This document shows, piece after piece, positions 9,346 through 18,052 of a stretch of DNA of 64,000 nucleotides. Source of the stretch: Bacteroidota bacterium (GTDB taxonomy: Bacteria > Bacteroidota > Bacteroidia > AKYH767-A > OLB10); NCBI GenBank assembly GCA_019136655.1, contig JAGVTU010000010.1:1-64000 (forward strand). Reading direction: 5' to 3'. A program made the position numbers and the translations under genes. Every line of letters starts with the position of its first letter. The first letter of the stretch is position 1. The notes beneath the pieces are model-generated. The model saw only the letters and a list, made by a program, of their open reading frames with translations, was not told where the DNA came from and searched no databases.

Positions 9346-10296
9346 TTGAGCGAAATAACCATTCCTGTTGACCTTGAAAATCCGGTAGCATTTTTTGGTG
9401 TCAACGACAGTAATCTTGATTTATTAAGAAAAAAATTTCCTGCATTTAAAATCATTGTCAGAGGCAATGAGCTGAAAATTTTAGGTGATGAAAAGCAGTT
9501 GCATTATGTGGCCAAAAAAATTATTGGTGCACTGGACTATTTTCATCATTATGGTAAGATGGATGAACAGGCAATGGAACAGTTGTTTGACAATGAATAC
9601 AGTCCTGAAATGGCGCGACAGTCAGATGCAGGAAATGGAGATGTGCTGGTGTATGGCCCCAATGGAAAAATAGTTAGGGCACGTACAGTGAACCAGCAAA
9701 AAATGGTGCATAGCTGCAAGCACAACGACATTGTTTTTGCCATCGGTCCCGCAGGAACAGGAAAAACTTACACTGCCGTAGCTCTGGCAGTACGCGCACT
9801 GAAGAACAAAGAAATTAAACGCATCATTCTCACCCGCCCTGCTGTGGAAGCCGGAGAAAATCTGGGATTTCTGCCGGGTGACCTTAAAGAAAAAATTGAT
9901 CCCTATCTGCGGCCACTTTATGATGCACTGTTTGACATGATTCCCGGAGAAAAATTACAAACTTTCATTGAGAATGGTGTGATTGAAGTAGCTCCTCTTG
10001 CCTTTATGCGCGGACGGACTTTGGACCATGCCTTTGTGATTTTGGACGAAGCACAAAATGCAACAGAAAGTCAGTTGAAAATGTTTCTCACACGCATGGG
10101 ACCTGCTGCCAAATTTATCGTTACAGGCGATATCACTCAGATTGACCTTCCGGCAAAGCAACCCTCGGGGCTTGTGCAGGCCATGAAACTGTTGCAGAAA
10201 ATCAAAGGCATTGATTTCATCACTCTTGATGAAACTGATGTGGTGCGCCATCGTCTGGTAAAAGAAATTATTCAGGCTTATGGCAGACATTCGTAA
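9346..10296 (+). CDS. phoH: PhoH family ATPase
   Basis: PhoH-like proteins are cytoplasmic P-loop ATPases of helicase superfamily 1 fold, often linked to phosphate starvation or RNA metabolism; the exact role is unsettled. Seen: Walker A GPAGTGKT at residues 134-141, Walker B VILDEAQNAT near 230, and FITLDETDVVRH near the end. The 316-residue length is typical. The start is TTG at 9346: the N-terminus from there (LENPVAFFGVNDSNLDLL) matches the family, no in-frame ATG lies upstream, and a complete promoter is correctly placed. The 3' end overlaps the following lipoprotein gene by 17 bases. Confidence 0.95.
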   Translation: MSEITIPVDLENPVAFFGVNDSNLDLLRKKFPAFKIIVRGNELKILGDEKQLHYVAKKIIGALDYFHHYGKMDEQAMEQLFDNEYSPEMARQSDAGNGDVLVYGPNGKIVRARTVNQQKMVHSCKHNDIVFAIGPAGTGKTYTAVALAVRALKNKEIKRIILTRPAVEAGENLGFLPGDLKEKIDPYLRPLYDALFDMIPGEKLQTFIENGVIEVAPLAFMRGRTLDHAFVILDEAQNATESQLKMFLTRMGPAAKFIVTGDITQIDLPAKQPSGLVQAMKLLQKIKGIDFITLDETDVVRHRLVKEIIQAYGRHS

Positions 10297-11017
10297 AATT
10301 ATTCCCATTGTCTGTATTTTTTTGAGCAGTTGCAACAAAGATCACATGTTCGATTGCTTTACCGGAACGGGGCATGATGTTACTGAAAACAGATATGAAC
10401 CTTACTTCAACAGAATAAAAGCAAGCAACAATGTTGATGTTGAAATTTATCCCGGTCATAATTTTAAAATAGAAATTACCTGCGGTGACAAACTGATTGA
10501 CGGCATTACCACTACCGTAAAAGACAGCATGCTTTATATCAGAAATGAAAACAAATGCAACTGGGTGCGCAGTTTCAAAAATAAATTCACTGCGAGAGTC
10601 TGGCTACCCGAGATAACGGAACTTACGGCCAATGGCTCAGGCAATCTTACTTTTAAAGACACCATACGCTATGACGGTTTTACTTACAATAACTGGGGTG
10701 CATCAGGCACGGTAACATTTTTGTTTAACACACAAAGTGCACACATCAACATTCACACCGGTCCTGGCGATTTTAAAATGTATGGCCATGTGGGTGTGCA
10801 TTATCTTTACAACAATGGCAACGGACGTTTGGATGCTTCGCAACTGAATACGGATGTTACATTCACCGAAAATAAAGGAGCGAACAACCAGTACGTAAGA
10901 GCCAAAAACTTTTTAAGTGCCAAAATTTCTTATGTGGGCGATATCTATTATTATGGAAATCCTGCAGAAGTAGAAGAACTTGGCGAAGGAAGCGGCCATT
11001 TGATTAAAGCAGACTGA
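10280..11017 (+). CDS. Lipoprotein with head GIN (DUF2807) domain
   Basis: 245 residues with a short signal peptide ending in the lipobox LSSC (cysteine near residue 18). DUF2807 forms a beta-solenoid adhesin-head-like domain; the segments FNRIKASNNVDVEIYPG, ELTANGSGNLTF and GSGHLIKAD are characteristic of its repeated strands. It should be anchored in the periplasm or outer membrane. Translation is coupled to phoH by a 17-base overlap, and the sulfatase-like gene follows after 1 base. Function unknown; such proteins are common in Bacteroidota. Confidence 0.85.
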   Translation: MADIRKIIPIVCIFLSSCNKDHMFDCFTGTGHDVTENRYEPYFNRIKASNNVDVEIYPGHNFKIEITCGDKLIDGITTTVKDSMLYIRNENKCNWVRSFKNKFTARVWLPEITELTANGSGNLTFKDTIRYDGFTYNNWGASGTVTFLFNTQSAHINIHTGPGDFKMYGHVGVHYLYNNGNGRLDASQLNTDVTFTENKGANNQYVRAKNFLSAKISYVGDIYYYGNPAEVEELGEGSGHLIKAD

Positions 11018-11018
11018 T

Positions 11019-12860
11019 ATGTTTCAGACATTGAAAACAGGACTCAGATTTACCATCTTTTGGATGTTGTTTTTTTCTTTTTTCAGAGTCGTATTTTTCT
11101 TTTTTATCCTGAATGATACCGGAACTTTTTCATTACATGATTTACCTTCTGTCCTTTTGAACGGATTACGTTTGGATATTTCGTCAACAGGTTATCTGAT
11201 GGTGATACCGGTTGCGTTGTATTGCCTGTTTCAGTTTTTTCCCTCAGCAGTTATAAAGAATATTTTCAGAGGATATAATTTCCTGCTGATCACAGTTTGC
11301 AGCATCCTGCTCTCTTCAAATTTATTTGTTTACCGCTCCTGGGGAACACTGATTAACTTCAGAGCGTTAAGTTTTATCAGTGACCCTTCGGCAATTACTG
11401 CTTCCGTTGGCAATTTTGAATTATTTGGTTCGATTGCCATTCTTGCCGTCATCGTTTTTATTTTTTATCGCCTTTCTGAAAAAATTATTACTCCTGCATT
11501 TGTAACCAACAGCAGTAAAACAGTAAGAATGATTTTTTCTGTTCTTGTTTTGCTTGCAATAAATATCATCATGATTCGTGGTGGTTTGCAAATGCTTCCT
11601 GTGAATGAGAGCATAGCAACATTCAGCAGCAACCAGCAGTTGAATCATATTGCAATTAACCCTGTGTGGCATCTGGGACATAATCTCAATCAGGTAAAGA
11701 GTGAACAGGGAAAAATGTTTCAGTTTTACGATAAGAGCTTTGCAGAAAATAAAGTGAAGGCTTTGTATGAGCCTTCAGAAAATCTGATAGCTGTTGTAAA
11801 AAACAATCGCCCTAATGTTGTCATAATAATGATTGAAAGTTATACTGCAGATGTGATTGCATCCTTGGGTGGTGTGAAAGGTGTTGCACCTAATTTTGAG
11901 AAACTTATTCATGATGGTGTACTTTTCAGAAGAGTTTTTTCAAGTGGTGCACGTACCGATCAGGCATTTGTTTCAGTGCTCAGCGGATTTCCTGCACAGC
12001 CTGATAAATCGGTGATGCGTTATCCTGATAAAACAGCTCATCTCCCATCATTGAGCAATGAACTTAAGAAACAAGGATACTTCACTTCATTTTATTACGG
12101 AGGTGATCTCGACTTTTCTAATCTCAACTCCTATTTGAATAACTGTGGTTTTCAGAAAATAATTTCGAAATCTGATTTTAAAAAATCACAACTTGGTGCA
12201 AAGTGGGGAGCACATGATGAATATGTTCTCAATCGTCAGCTCAGTGATTTAAACTCCATGCAGCAGCCATTTTTTTCCATGCTGATGACGCTGAGTTCGC
12301 ATGAGCCATTTGATGTGCCTGTGCAAACTCCGTTTAAAGGAAGCAGTATGAATGAAAAATACAAAGCTTCGGCATGGTACACCGATCAATGTATTGGTAA
12401 ATATTTTGAAGAAGCCAAAAAACAACCCTGGTATGCCAATACACTTTACATAGTTGTTGCCGATCACGGATGCCGCGAACCCAAAGGACGTTCCTATTAC
12501 AGCCATCACATCCGTCATATTCCATTGCTGATAACAGGAGGAGCACTTAAAGATATTTACAGAGGAACAGTGGTTGATTATACAGGCTCGCAACATGACA
12601 TTGCTGCAACGCTGCTTCGCCAACTTCATCTAAATGATTCTGCTTTTGTGTGGAGTAATAATTTATTGAACAGAAACCGTCACAATTTTGCCTACCTGTG
12701 TATGGACGATGCCATAGGTTGGGTTACTGATTCCTGTTCGTTTGTTTATGAATACGAACCTCAGAAATTTATTTACAAACGTCCTTACTCTGCAATACCC
12801 GATACGGTGACTGCCAAAAGTTTTGTGCAGCAACTCTATCAGCAATTTTTAAAGTTGTAA
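11019..12860 (+). CDS. LTA synthase / sulfatase-superfamily membrane phosphotransferase
   Basis: 613 residues. Residues 1-190 hold about five transmembrane helices. Residues about 264-600 are an extracytoplasmic alkaline-phosphatase-fold domain with the metal ligand in VVIIMIESY (E273), the nucleophile region SGARTDQAF (T313) and a late ADHGCREP metal motif. The family includes LtaS and OpgB, which transfer phosphoglycerol or similar groups onto envelope polymers; Bacteroidota members probably modify lipid or glycan head groups, substrate unknown. It begins 1 base after the DUF2807 gene stop, so the two are co-expressed. Confidence 0.88.
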   Translation: MFQTLKTGLRFTIFWMLFFSFFRVVFFFFILNDTGTFSLHDLPSVLLNGLRLDISSTGYLMVIPVALYCLFQFFPSAVIKNIFRGYNFLLITVCSILLSSNLFVYRSWGTLINFRALSFISDPSAITASVGNFELFGSIAILAVIVFIFYRLSEKIITPAFVTNSSKTVRMIFSVLVLLAINIIMIRGGLQMLPVNESIATFSSNQQLNHIAINPVWHLGHNLNQVKSEQGKMFQFYDKSFAENKVKALYEPSENLIAVVKNNRPNVVIIMIESYTADVIASLGGVKGVAPNFEKLIHDGVLFRRVFSSGARTDQAFVSVLSGFPAQPDKSVMRYPDKTAHLPSLSNELKKQGYFTSFYYGGDLDFSNLNSYLNNCGFQKIISKSDFKKSQLGAKWGAHDEYVLNRQLSDLNSMQQPFFSMLMTLSSHEPFDVPVQTPFKGSSMNEKYKASAWYTDQCIGKYFEEAKKQPWYANTLYIVVADHGCREPKGRSYYSHHIRHIPLLITGGALKDIYRGTVVDYTGSQHDIAATLLRQLHLNDSAFVWSNNLLNRNRHNFAYLCMDDAIGWVTDSCSFVYEYEPQKFIYKRPYSAIPDTVTAKSFVQQLYQQFLKL

Positions 12861-12887
12861 CATTTTCAGGTAATATCACAATTTTAT

Positions 12888-12895
12888 TACTTTTG
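12888..12895 (+). promoter_or_regulatory. -7 promoter element for the TPP-riboswitch transcript
   Basis: TACTTTTG matches TAnnTTTG. Transcription should begin near 12899, only a few bases before the aptamer, leaving little room for a 5' arm of aptamer stem P1. Confidence 0.65.
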
Positions 12896-12903
12896 CCGCA
12901 TCA

Positions 12904-12980
12904 TAGGGGTGCGTCCGTTTTGCGGATTGCTGAGATCATACCCAAAACCTGATCAGGGTAATGCCTGCGTAGGGAAAGGT
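12904..12980 (+). promoter_or_regulatory. TPP (thiamine pyrophosphate) riboswitch aptamer
   Basis: All core THI-box segments are present in order: GGGGTGC (12906-12912), a small P3 hairpin TCCG/CGGA, CTGAGAT (12930-12936), TACCC closing P2, ACCTGATC (12947-12954) and GGGTAATGCCTGCG with AGGGA (12956-12975). It lies between its promoter and a TonB-dependent receptor gene. TPP binding should reduce receptor synthesis, marking the receptor as a thiamine or thiamine-precursor importer. Confidence 0.95.
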
Positions 12981-12992
12981 AAAACTGTTTTA

Positions 12993-13017
12993 CTGATGAC
13001 AAACCCCTTGTCGTCAG
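12993..13017 (+). promoter_or_regulatory. Expression-platform hairpin of the TPP riboswitch
   Basis: CTGATGACAA, loop ACCCC, TTGTCGTCAG forms a 10-bp stem with one G-U pair. No T-tract follows, so a translational or anti-structure role fits better than intrinsic termination. The ACCCC loop is complementary to GGGGT of aptamer stem P2 (12906-12910), which would allow alternative pairing. This switching model is inference. Confidence 0.5.
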
Positions 13018-13041
13018 ATGTTGAACCTTAATAAAAATAAA

Positions 13042-15489
13042 ATGATTAAACATTTTTTCACTGTATGTCTTTTATTGGGCAGTTTATGTGCTTCTGCACA
13101 GATTGACTTAAACGGAACGGTAAAAACTGAAAACGGAAAACCACTTGAAGGTGCAATAGTTTCTCTTGACAACACCATTTACCGCACCTACACCGATCAG
13201 AAAGGAAGATATTTTCTTTTCAACCTTAAACCGGGAGAATATCAGTTGCGAGTAACGCTGTTAGGTTACTATGAATATATGCAAACCATAGACCTCAAAA
13301 GCAATATCTTCTCTGAAGTGGTTCTGTTTAAAAAACCTTATGTGACAGATGAAGTGCTTGTAACAACGAGCAGGGTAACATCAGAAACTCCGGTTACACA
13401 GAGTACTGTTTCAAAAGCACAGATTGAAGAAAATAACAGAGGAAAAGATGTACCGACACTTATGGATGCACTGCCGGGAGTGGTAACAACAAGTGATGCC
13501 GGTGCAGGAATTGGTTACACAGGTTTGCGCATAAGAGGAAGTGATGCAACACGAGTAAATGTTACCATCAACGGAATACCGGTGAATGATGCAGAATCGC
13601 AGGGAATGTATTGGGTAGATCTGCCTGATATTCTTTCTTCGACAGGACAAATACAGGTGCAGCGCGGACTTGGCACTTCGGTAAATGGTGCAGGTGCATT
13701 TGGCGGAAGTGTGAATATGACAACGGAACAACTTTCGGAAAATGCTTTTGCAGAAAGTAATTTGTCTTACGGTTCTTACAACACCAAAAAAATAAATCTG
13801 AAAGCAGGAACTGGATTACTGAAGAATAAATTCAGTTTTGAAACAAGGTTATCAAAAATCACTTCGTCAGGATATATTGACCGTGCTTCTTCCGATTTGA
13901 ATTCCTTTTATGTTTCAGGAGGATATTACGGAAATAAAACACTGGTGAAAGCAATCATTTTTTCAGGAAAAGAAAATACTTATCAGTCGTGGTATGGCAC
14001 TCCTGAACCACGTTACAAAAATGATGTTCAGGGAATGATGGATTACATCAGCAGAAACGGCCTTGACGCAGAAGATGCTGCCAACCTGCTCAATTCAGGA
14101 CGTACTTATAATTATTACCTCTACCCCAAGCAGATGGATCGCTATCGTCAGGATTATTATCAGTTGCATTTCTCTCATCAGTTTTCATCTGTACTCACAG
14201 TGAATGCGGCCCTGCACCTCACACGAGGTATTGGCTACTACGAAGAGTATAAGAAAAATCAAAAACTCAGTGATTATGGATTGTCACCTGTAAATTTAGG
14301 TGATACCATTATTAAGAAAACCGATTTGGTCAGACGTAAGTGGCTTGACAACTATTTCTATGGCATCATCTATGGAGCAAAATGGGAGAAAGACAAGTTA
14401 TCGGTAGCGTTCAATGGTGGTTTCAGTCAGTATGATGGCGATCATTATGGAGATATTATATGGACAAAATATACAGCAGTAGCCAATGAGCAGCGCTATT
14501 ATTTCAACAACGGATTCAAACAGGACTGGAACAACAGCATCAGAGCACACTATCATCTGAACCTGAAATGGACGGCCTATGTGGATTTGCAACATCGTTA
14601 TGTGAGTTATAAGTTTGATGGTTTTGATGCTGCCATCAATGCTGTTCCTCAAAAGGTGATATATAACTTCTTCAATCCAAAAGCAGGAATTACATTTAAA
14701 CGAAATGCCGGTGAACAGGCTTATCTTTCTGTAGCCATTGGAAATAAAGAGCCTTCACGCGATGATTTTACGGACTCTTCTCCTTTGTCACGCCCCAAAC
14801 CCGAACACATGACAGATGTTGAAGCAGGTTATTCGTTCTCAATGAAAAAATTCAATGCAGGAATAAATTTTTATGCCATGATGTACGATAATCAGTTGTT
14901 GCTTACTGGTAAGATCAATGATGTTGGCAATTATACACGTCAGAATGTAAGTAACAGCTACCGCACAGGTGTTGAAGTGCAGGCAGAGTATCATCTCAAC
15001 TCGCAACTTTCGTTATCAGGCAATGCTGCATTCAGCAAAAACAAAATAAAAAAGTTTGAATATTATCTGGACGAATATGATGCAGCATTTGATTATACCG
15101 GACAGACGCTGCAAACATTTTCAAATACCGATATTTCTTTTTCGCCAAACGTAGTAGCAGCAGCAGGAATTGCTTACAAACCTTTTGCATGGCTTAAGAT
15201 TGCACTCAACGAAAAATATGTAGGCCGTCAGTATCTTGACAACACACAGTCGTCAGACAAAAGTCTGGATGCATTTTATTACACCAATGCCGTATTGGAA
15301 GGAAATTTCAATCTAAAGAAATACGCTTCAGTAAATATTGGTATTACACTCTACAATCTGCTGAATGCAAAATATGCCAACAATGGTTACACCTATGGGT
15401 ATGTTTATGATGGCACTACCATCAACGAAACGTACTATTACCCTCAGGCGCTGATGCATTATCTGGCTTATGCACGAATCACATTTTAA
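13042..15489 (+). CDS. TonB-dependent outer-membrane receptor, thiamine-regulated
   Basis: About 815 residues. A signal peptide ending CASAQ is followed by a carboxypeptidase-regulatory-like domain (NGTVKTENGKPLEGAIVSL), a plug domain (TSRVTSETPV to MTTEQL) and a 22-strand-type beta-barrel ending in aromatic YARITF. It imports a ligand across the outer membrane with TonB energy. The TPP riboswitch upstream makes thiamine or its pyrimidine or thiazole precursors the likely cargo, as for riboswitch-controlled receptors known in Bacteroides. I prefer the ATG at 13042: it has an A-rich unstructured upstream region, whereas the alternative ATG at 13018 abuts the riboswitch hairpin. The last 11 bases overlap convergent dapF. 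Confidence 0.93.
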   Translation: MIKHFFTVCLLLGSLCASAQIDLNGTVKTENGKPLEGAIVSLDNTIYRTYTDQKGRYFLFNLKPGEYQLRVTLLGYYEYMQTIDLKSNIFSEVVLFKKPYVTDEVLVTTSRVTSETPVTQSTVSKAQIEENNRGKDVPTLMDALPGVVTTSDAGAGIGYTGLRIRGSDATRVNVTINGIPVNDAESQGMYWVDLPDILSSTGQIQVQRGLGTSVNGAGAFGGSVNMTTEQLSENAFAESNLSYGSYNTKKINLKAGTGLLKNKFSFETRLSKITSSGYIDRASSDLNSFYVSGGYYGNKTLVKAIIFSGKENTYQSWYGTPEPRYKNDVQGMMDYISRNGLDAEDAANLLNSGRTYNYYLYPKQMDRYRQDYYQLHFSHQFSSVLTVNAALHLTRGIGYYEEYKKNQKLSDYGLSPVNLGDTIIKKTDLVRRKWLDNYFYGIIYGAKWEKDKLSVAFNGGFSQYDGDHYGDIIWTKYTAVANEQRYYFNNGFKQDWNNSIRAHYHLNLKWTAYVDLQHRYVSYKFDGFDAAINAVPQKVIYNFFNPKAGITFKRNAGEQAYLSVAIGNKEPSRDDFTDSSPLSRPKPEHMTDVEAGYSFSMKKFNAGINFYAMMYDNQLLLTGKINDVGNYTRQNVSNSYRTGVEVQAEYHLNSQLSLSGNAAFSKNKIKKFEYYLDEYDAAFDYTGQTLQTFSNTDISFSPNVVAAAGIAYKPFAWLKIALNEKYVGRQYLDNTQSSDKSLDAFYYTNAVLEGNFNLKKYASVNIGITLYNLLNAKYANNGYTYGYVYDGTTINETYYYPQALMHYLAYARITF

Positions 15490-16270
15490 ATTCTCCGCTG
15501 TAAACTTTTACTGCAGGTCCCTGTAATACAACATCAGTAAACTGATTATTTCCTGCAGTAAAATTTACTGTCAGGTGACCACCCAGCGCTGTTACTTTCA
15601 CAGGAGTTTTACTGATCAATCCGGAGTGAAAGGCTGCAATGGCAGCAGCGGTAATACCTGTTCCGCATGCAAGTGTTTCATCTTCAACACCACGTTCATA
15701 GGTGCGGATGTGCAGTGTATCTTTTTTTATTTCAACAAAATTTACATTGACACCTTCGCGTTTAAATGGTTTGCTGTTTCTTATTGCACGGCCCTGTGCT
15801 ACAACATCCATTTCACTCACATTTTTTACAAAACTCACATAGTGTGGCGAACCGGTATTCAACACCATTGCTTCTTTGAGATAAAGCAATTTATCAACTT
15901 CAGTCATGCTCACTGAAATAACTGCAGTTTCATTTTTAACAGTGTGGATTGTTGCCTCATGAATGCCGTCATAAGCATTGAAGATTACATTTTTATTTTT
16001 TGCTCCTTGCAGATAATAAAAAAGCACTGCACAACGTGCTCCATTTCCACACATGCTCCCAATCTTTCCATCAGCATTGAAATATTCCATTTCGAAATCT
16101 GCATTCTTAATCCGGCTGATTTTAATCAGTCCGTCAGCGCCAATTCCGTAATGCCTGTGACAAAGCAGCTCTATTTGTGAGGCAGTAAGTTTTTTATATT
16201 TGTTATCTCTGTTATCGAGAACGACAAAATCATTTCCGGCTCCGTGATATTTGCTGAATTTTATCTGCAT
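15479..16270 (-). CDS. dapF: Diaminopimelate epimerase
   Basis: DapF converts LL-diaminopimelate to the meso form for lysine and peptidoglycan synthesis, using two cysteines as acid and base without a cofactor. Both are visible: C74 in SMCGNGARC and C202 in ETLACGTGITAAA. The N-terminal FSKYHGAGNDF is typical and 263 residues is normal. Presence of dapF fits the DAP-type ligase Mpl encoded at 38536-39900. Its stop lies inside the convergent TonB receptor gene (11-base overlap). Confidence 0.97.
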   Translation of the reverse strand: MQIKFSKYHGAGNDFVVLDNRDNKYKKLTASQIELLCHRHYGIGADGLIKISRIKNADFEMEYFNADGKIGSMCGNGARCAVLFYYLQGAKNKNVIFNAYDGIHEATIHTVKNETAVISVSMTEVDKLLYLKEAMVLNTGSPHYVSFVKNVSEMDVVAQGRAIRNSKPFKREGVNVNFVEIKKDTLHIRTYERGVEDETLACGTGITAAAIAAFHSGLISKTPVKVTALGGHLTVNFTAGNNQFTDVVLQGPAVKVYSGEFKM

Positions 16271-16298
16271 TTTTTTAAGGGGATAAAACTTTATTCCA

Positions 16299-16306
16299 CA
16301 AATCTA
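16299..16306 (-). promoter_or_regulatory. -7 promoter element of dapF
   Basis: TAGATTTG on the - strand matches TAnnTTTG and gives a leader of about 25 bases to the dapF ATG at 16270. Confidence 0.6.
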
Positions 16307-16386
16307 CGTTGTTGAAGAGAAATACAGCAATAATTTGTTAAAGACTGTTAACACACCGCTTCACAGAGGTTTCACAGGTTCAACTA

Positions 16387-16394
16387 TAATTTTG
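16387..16394 (+). promoter_or_regulatory. -7 promoter element of the DegP/DegQ gene
   Basis: TAATTTTG followed by C matches TAnnTTTG and lies about 37 bases before the ATG at 16432. No exact -33 TTTG was found. Confidence 0.55.
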
Positions 16395-16431
16395 CTGATA
16401 TAATTAAAACTGATAGTAATAAAGTAATACT

Positions 16432-17874
16432 ATGATGACACAAATTAAAAAATCACTCGGCATCCTGTTAATTGCCGGAATTGGTGGAATGACATCTCTG
16501 ATGATTTATAAATCTACAGAGAAAAAAACTGAAACAGTTTTTCAAACCGCAGTACCTGCCTATAAAGTAAACATGCCCGAAGGTGGCGCTGCTATTGCTG
16601 ACTTTACGGTTGCAGCAGAAAAAACCATACCTGCAGTAGTGCATGTAAAGACCAGTTATGCTGCTCAGCCGGCTAATAATTTTCTTTTTAATCCTTTTAA
16701 CTTTTGGGGAAATCCCGGATATGGAATGCCACAGCAACGACAACAGGCTTCAGGTTCCGGTGTAATTATTTCTGATGACGGATATATTGTTACAAATAAT
16801 CACGTAGTGGACAATGCTGAAAATATTGAAGTGGCTTTGGATGATAAGCGTACGTTTTCTGCAAAACTTATAGGCGCTGATCCTTCCACTGATTTGGCTT
16901 TGTTGAAAATTGACCAGACAAATTTGCCTTATGCCAAATTCAGCAACTCTGACGATTTAAAGGTTGGCCAGTGGGTGCTTGCAGTGGGAAATCCTTTTAA
17001 CCTGAATTCTACTGCTACAGCGGGAATTGTTTCAGCAAAAGGACGCAACATACATATATTAAACGACCAGCAATTTCCAATTGAATCATTCATTCAAACA
17101 GATGCTGCCGTTAATCCCGGTAACAGTGGTGGTGCCTTGGTAAATCTGAATGGTGATTTAGTTGGAATTAATGCAGCCATAGCTTCCAACACAGGTTCAT
17201 ACACAGGTTACTCCTTTGCCATCCCGGCAAATATTGTTAGAAAAGTAACAAAAGATTTACTTGAATATGGTAAAGTGCAAAGAGGTTTTATTGGAATTAC
17301 TTTGAGAGATATTGATCAGTCATTGGCAAAAGATAAAAATCTGAAATCACTGCAAGGTGTATATATTGACGGTGTAGTGAGTGGTGGTGCCGGTGCTGCT
17401 GCAGGAATAAAACCTGGCGATGTTGTAACACGTGTTGGCGAAGTAGCTGTAAATTCAGCAAGTGAGTTACAGGAACAAATTGGACGTTTCGGACCCGGTG
17501 ATAAAGTTAACCTCACAGTTGACAGAAACGGTGCAGAGAAAAATTATCAAATTACACTGCGTGATAACACAGGAAGTGAAACGGTGGTTCGCGACAATAA
17601 GACACTTAACATGATGGGTGCTGAATTTGGAGAAGTATCAGATAAAGAGAAAAAACAATTGGGCATCACCAATGGTGTGAAAATAACCAACCTGCAAAGC
17701 GGCAAATTGCGCAGCGCAGGTATAAGAGATGGATTTATCATCACTGCTATTGATAACAAGAAAGTAAATTCAGCTGATGATATTGCCGAAGTATTTCAGA
17801 ATAAAAAAGGTGGAATACTGATTGAAGGCATCTACCCTAACGGAATGAAAGCCTACTACGGATTCGGCCTGTAA
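16432..17874 (+). CDS. degQ: Do/DegP/DegQ family serine protease
   Basis: 480 residues: an N-terminal membrane anchor or signal segment (about 8-25), a trypsin-like protease domain (about 55-275) and two PDZ domains (about 285-375 and 390-475). The catalytic triad is visible as H124 (TNNHVV), D154 (STDLALLKI) and S232 (NPGNSGGAL). These periplasmic proteases degrade or refold damaged envelope proteins under stress. It stands alone with its own promoter and terminator. Whether it behaves more like DegP or DegQ cannot be told from sequence alone. Confidence 0.95.
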   Translation: MMTQIKKSLGILLIAGIGGMTSLMIYKSTEKKTETVFQTAVPAYKVNMPEGGAAIADFTVAAEKTIPAVVHVKTSYAAQPANNFLFNPFNFWGNPGYGMPQQRQQASGSGVIISDDGYIVTNNHVVDNAENIEVALDDKRTFSAKLIGADPSTDLALLKIDQTNLPYAKFSNSDDLKVGQWVLAVGNPFNLNSTATAGIVSAKGRNIHILNDQQFPIESFIQTDAAVNPGNSGGALVNLNGDLVGINAAIASNTGSYTGYSFAIPANIVRKVTKDLLEYGKVQRGFIGITLRDIDQSLAKDKNLKSLQGVYIDGVVSGGAGAAAGIKPGDVVTRVGEVAVNSASELQEQIGRFGPGDKVNLTVDRNGAEKNYQITLRDNTGSETVVRDNKTLNMMGAEFGEVSDKEKKQLGITNGVKITNLQSGKLRSAGIRDGFIITAIDNKKVNSADDIAEVFQNKKGGILIEGIYPNGMKAYYGFGL

Positions 17875-17911
17875 GATATTTTTTTCATAGGGTTAGTTTA
17901 GGTTACGACTT

Positions 17912-17930
17912 GGGGATTCATTGAATCCCC
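17912..17930 (+). terminator. Intrinsic terminator of the DegP/DegQ gene
   Basis: GGGGATTC, loop ATT, GAATCCCC forms a perfect 8-bp stem, followed by TTTCGTATTTT. It lies 38 bases past the protease stop. Confidence 0.85.
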
Positions 17931-18005
17931 TTTCGTATTTTATAGAGGTTGATTAAAATTTTCATTCTCCAAAAAATACTTTTCGCACAAACACTTTAGC
18001 AATAA

Positions 18006-18033
18006 AAAAGGCTGCCCGCCCTGACAGCCTTTT
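18006..18033 (-). terminator. Intrinsic terminator of GAPDH
   Basis: AAAAGGCTG and CAGCCTTTT form a 9-bp stem around a 10-base loop. Read on the - strand it is followed by a T-run and lies 20 bases after the GAPDH stop. Confidence 0.85.
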
Positions 18034-18052
18034 CTTAATTTTTATAAATCAA

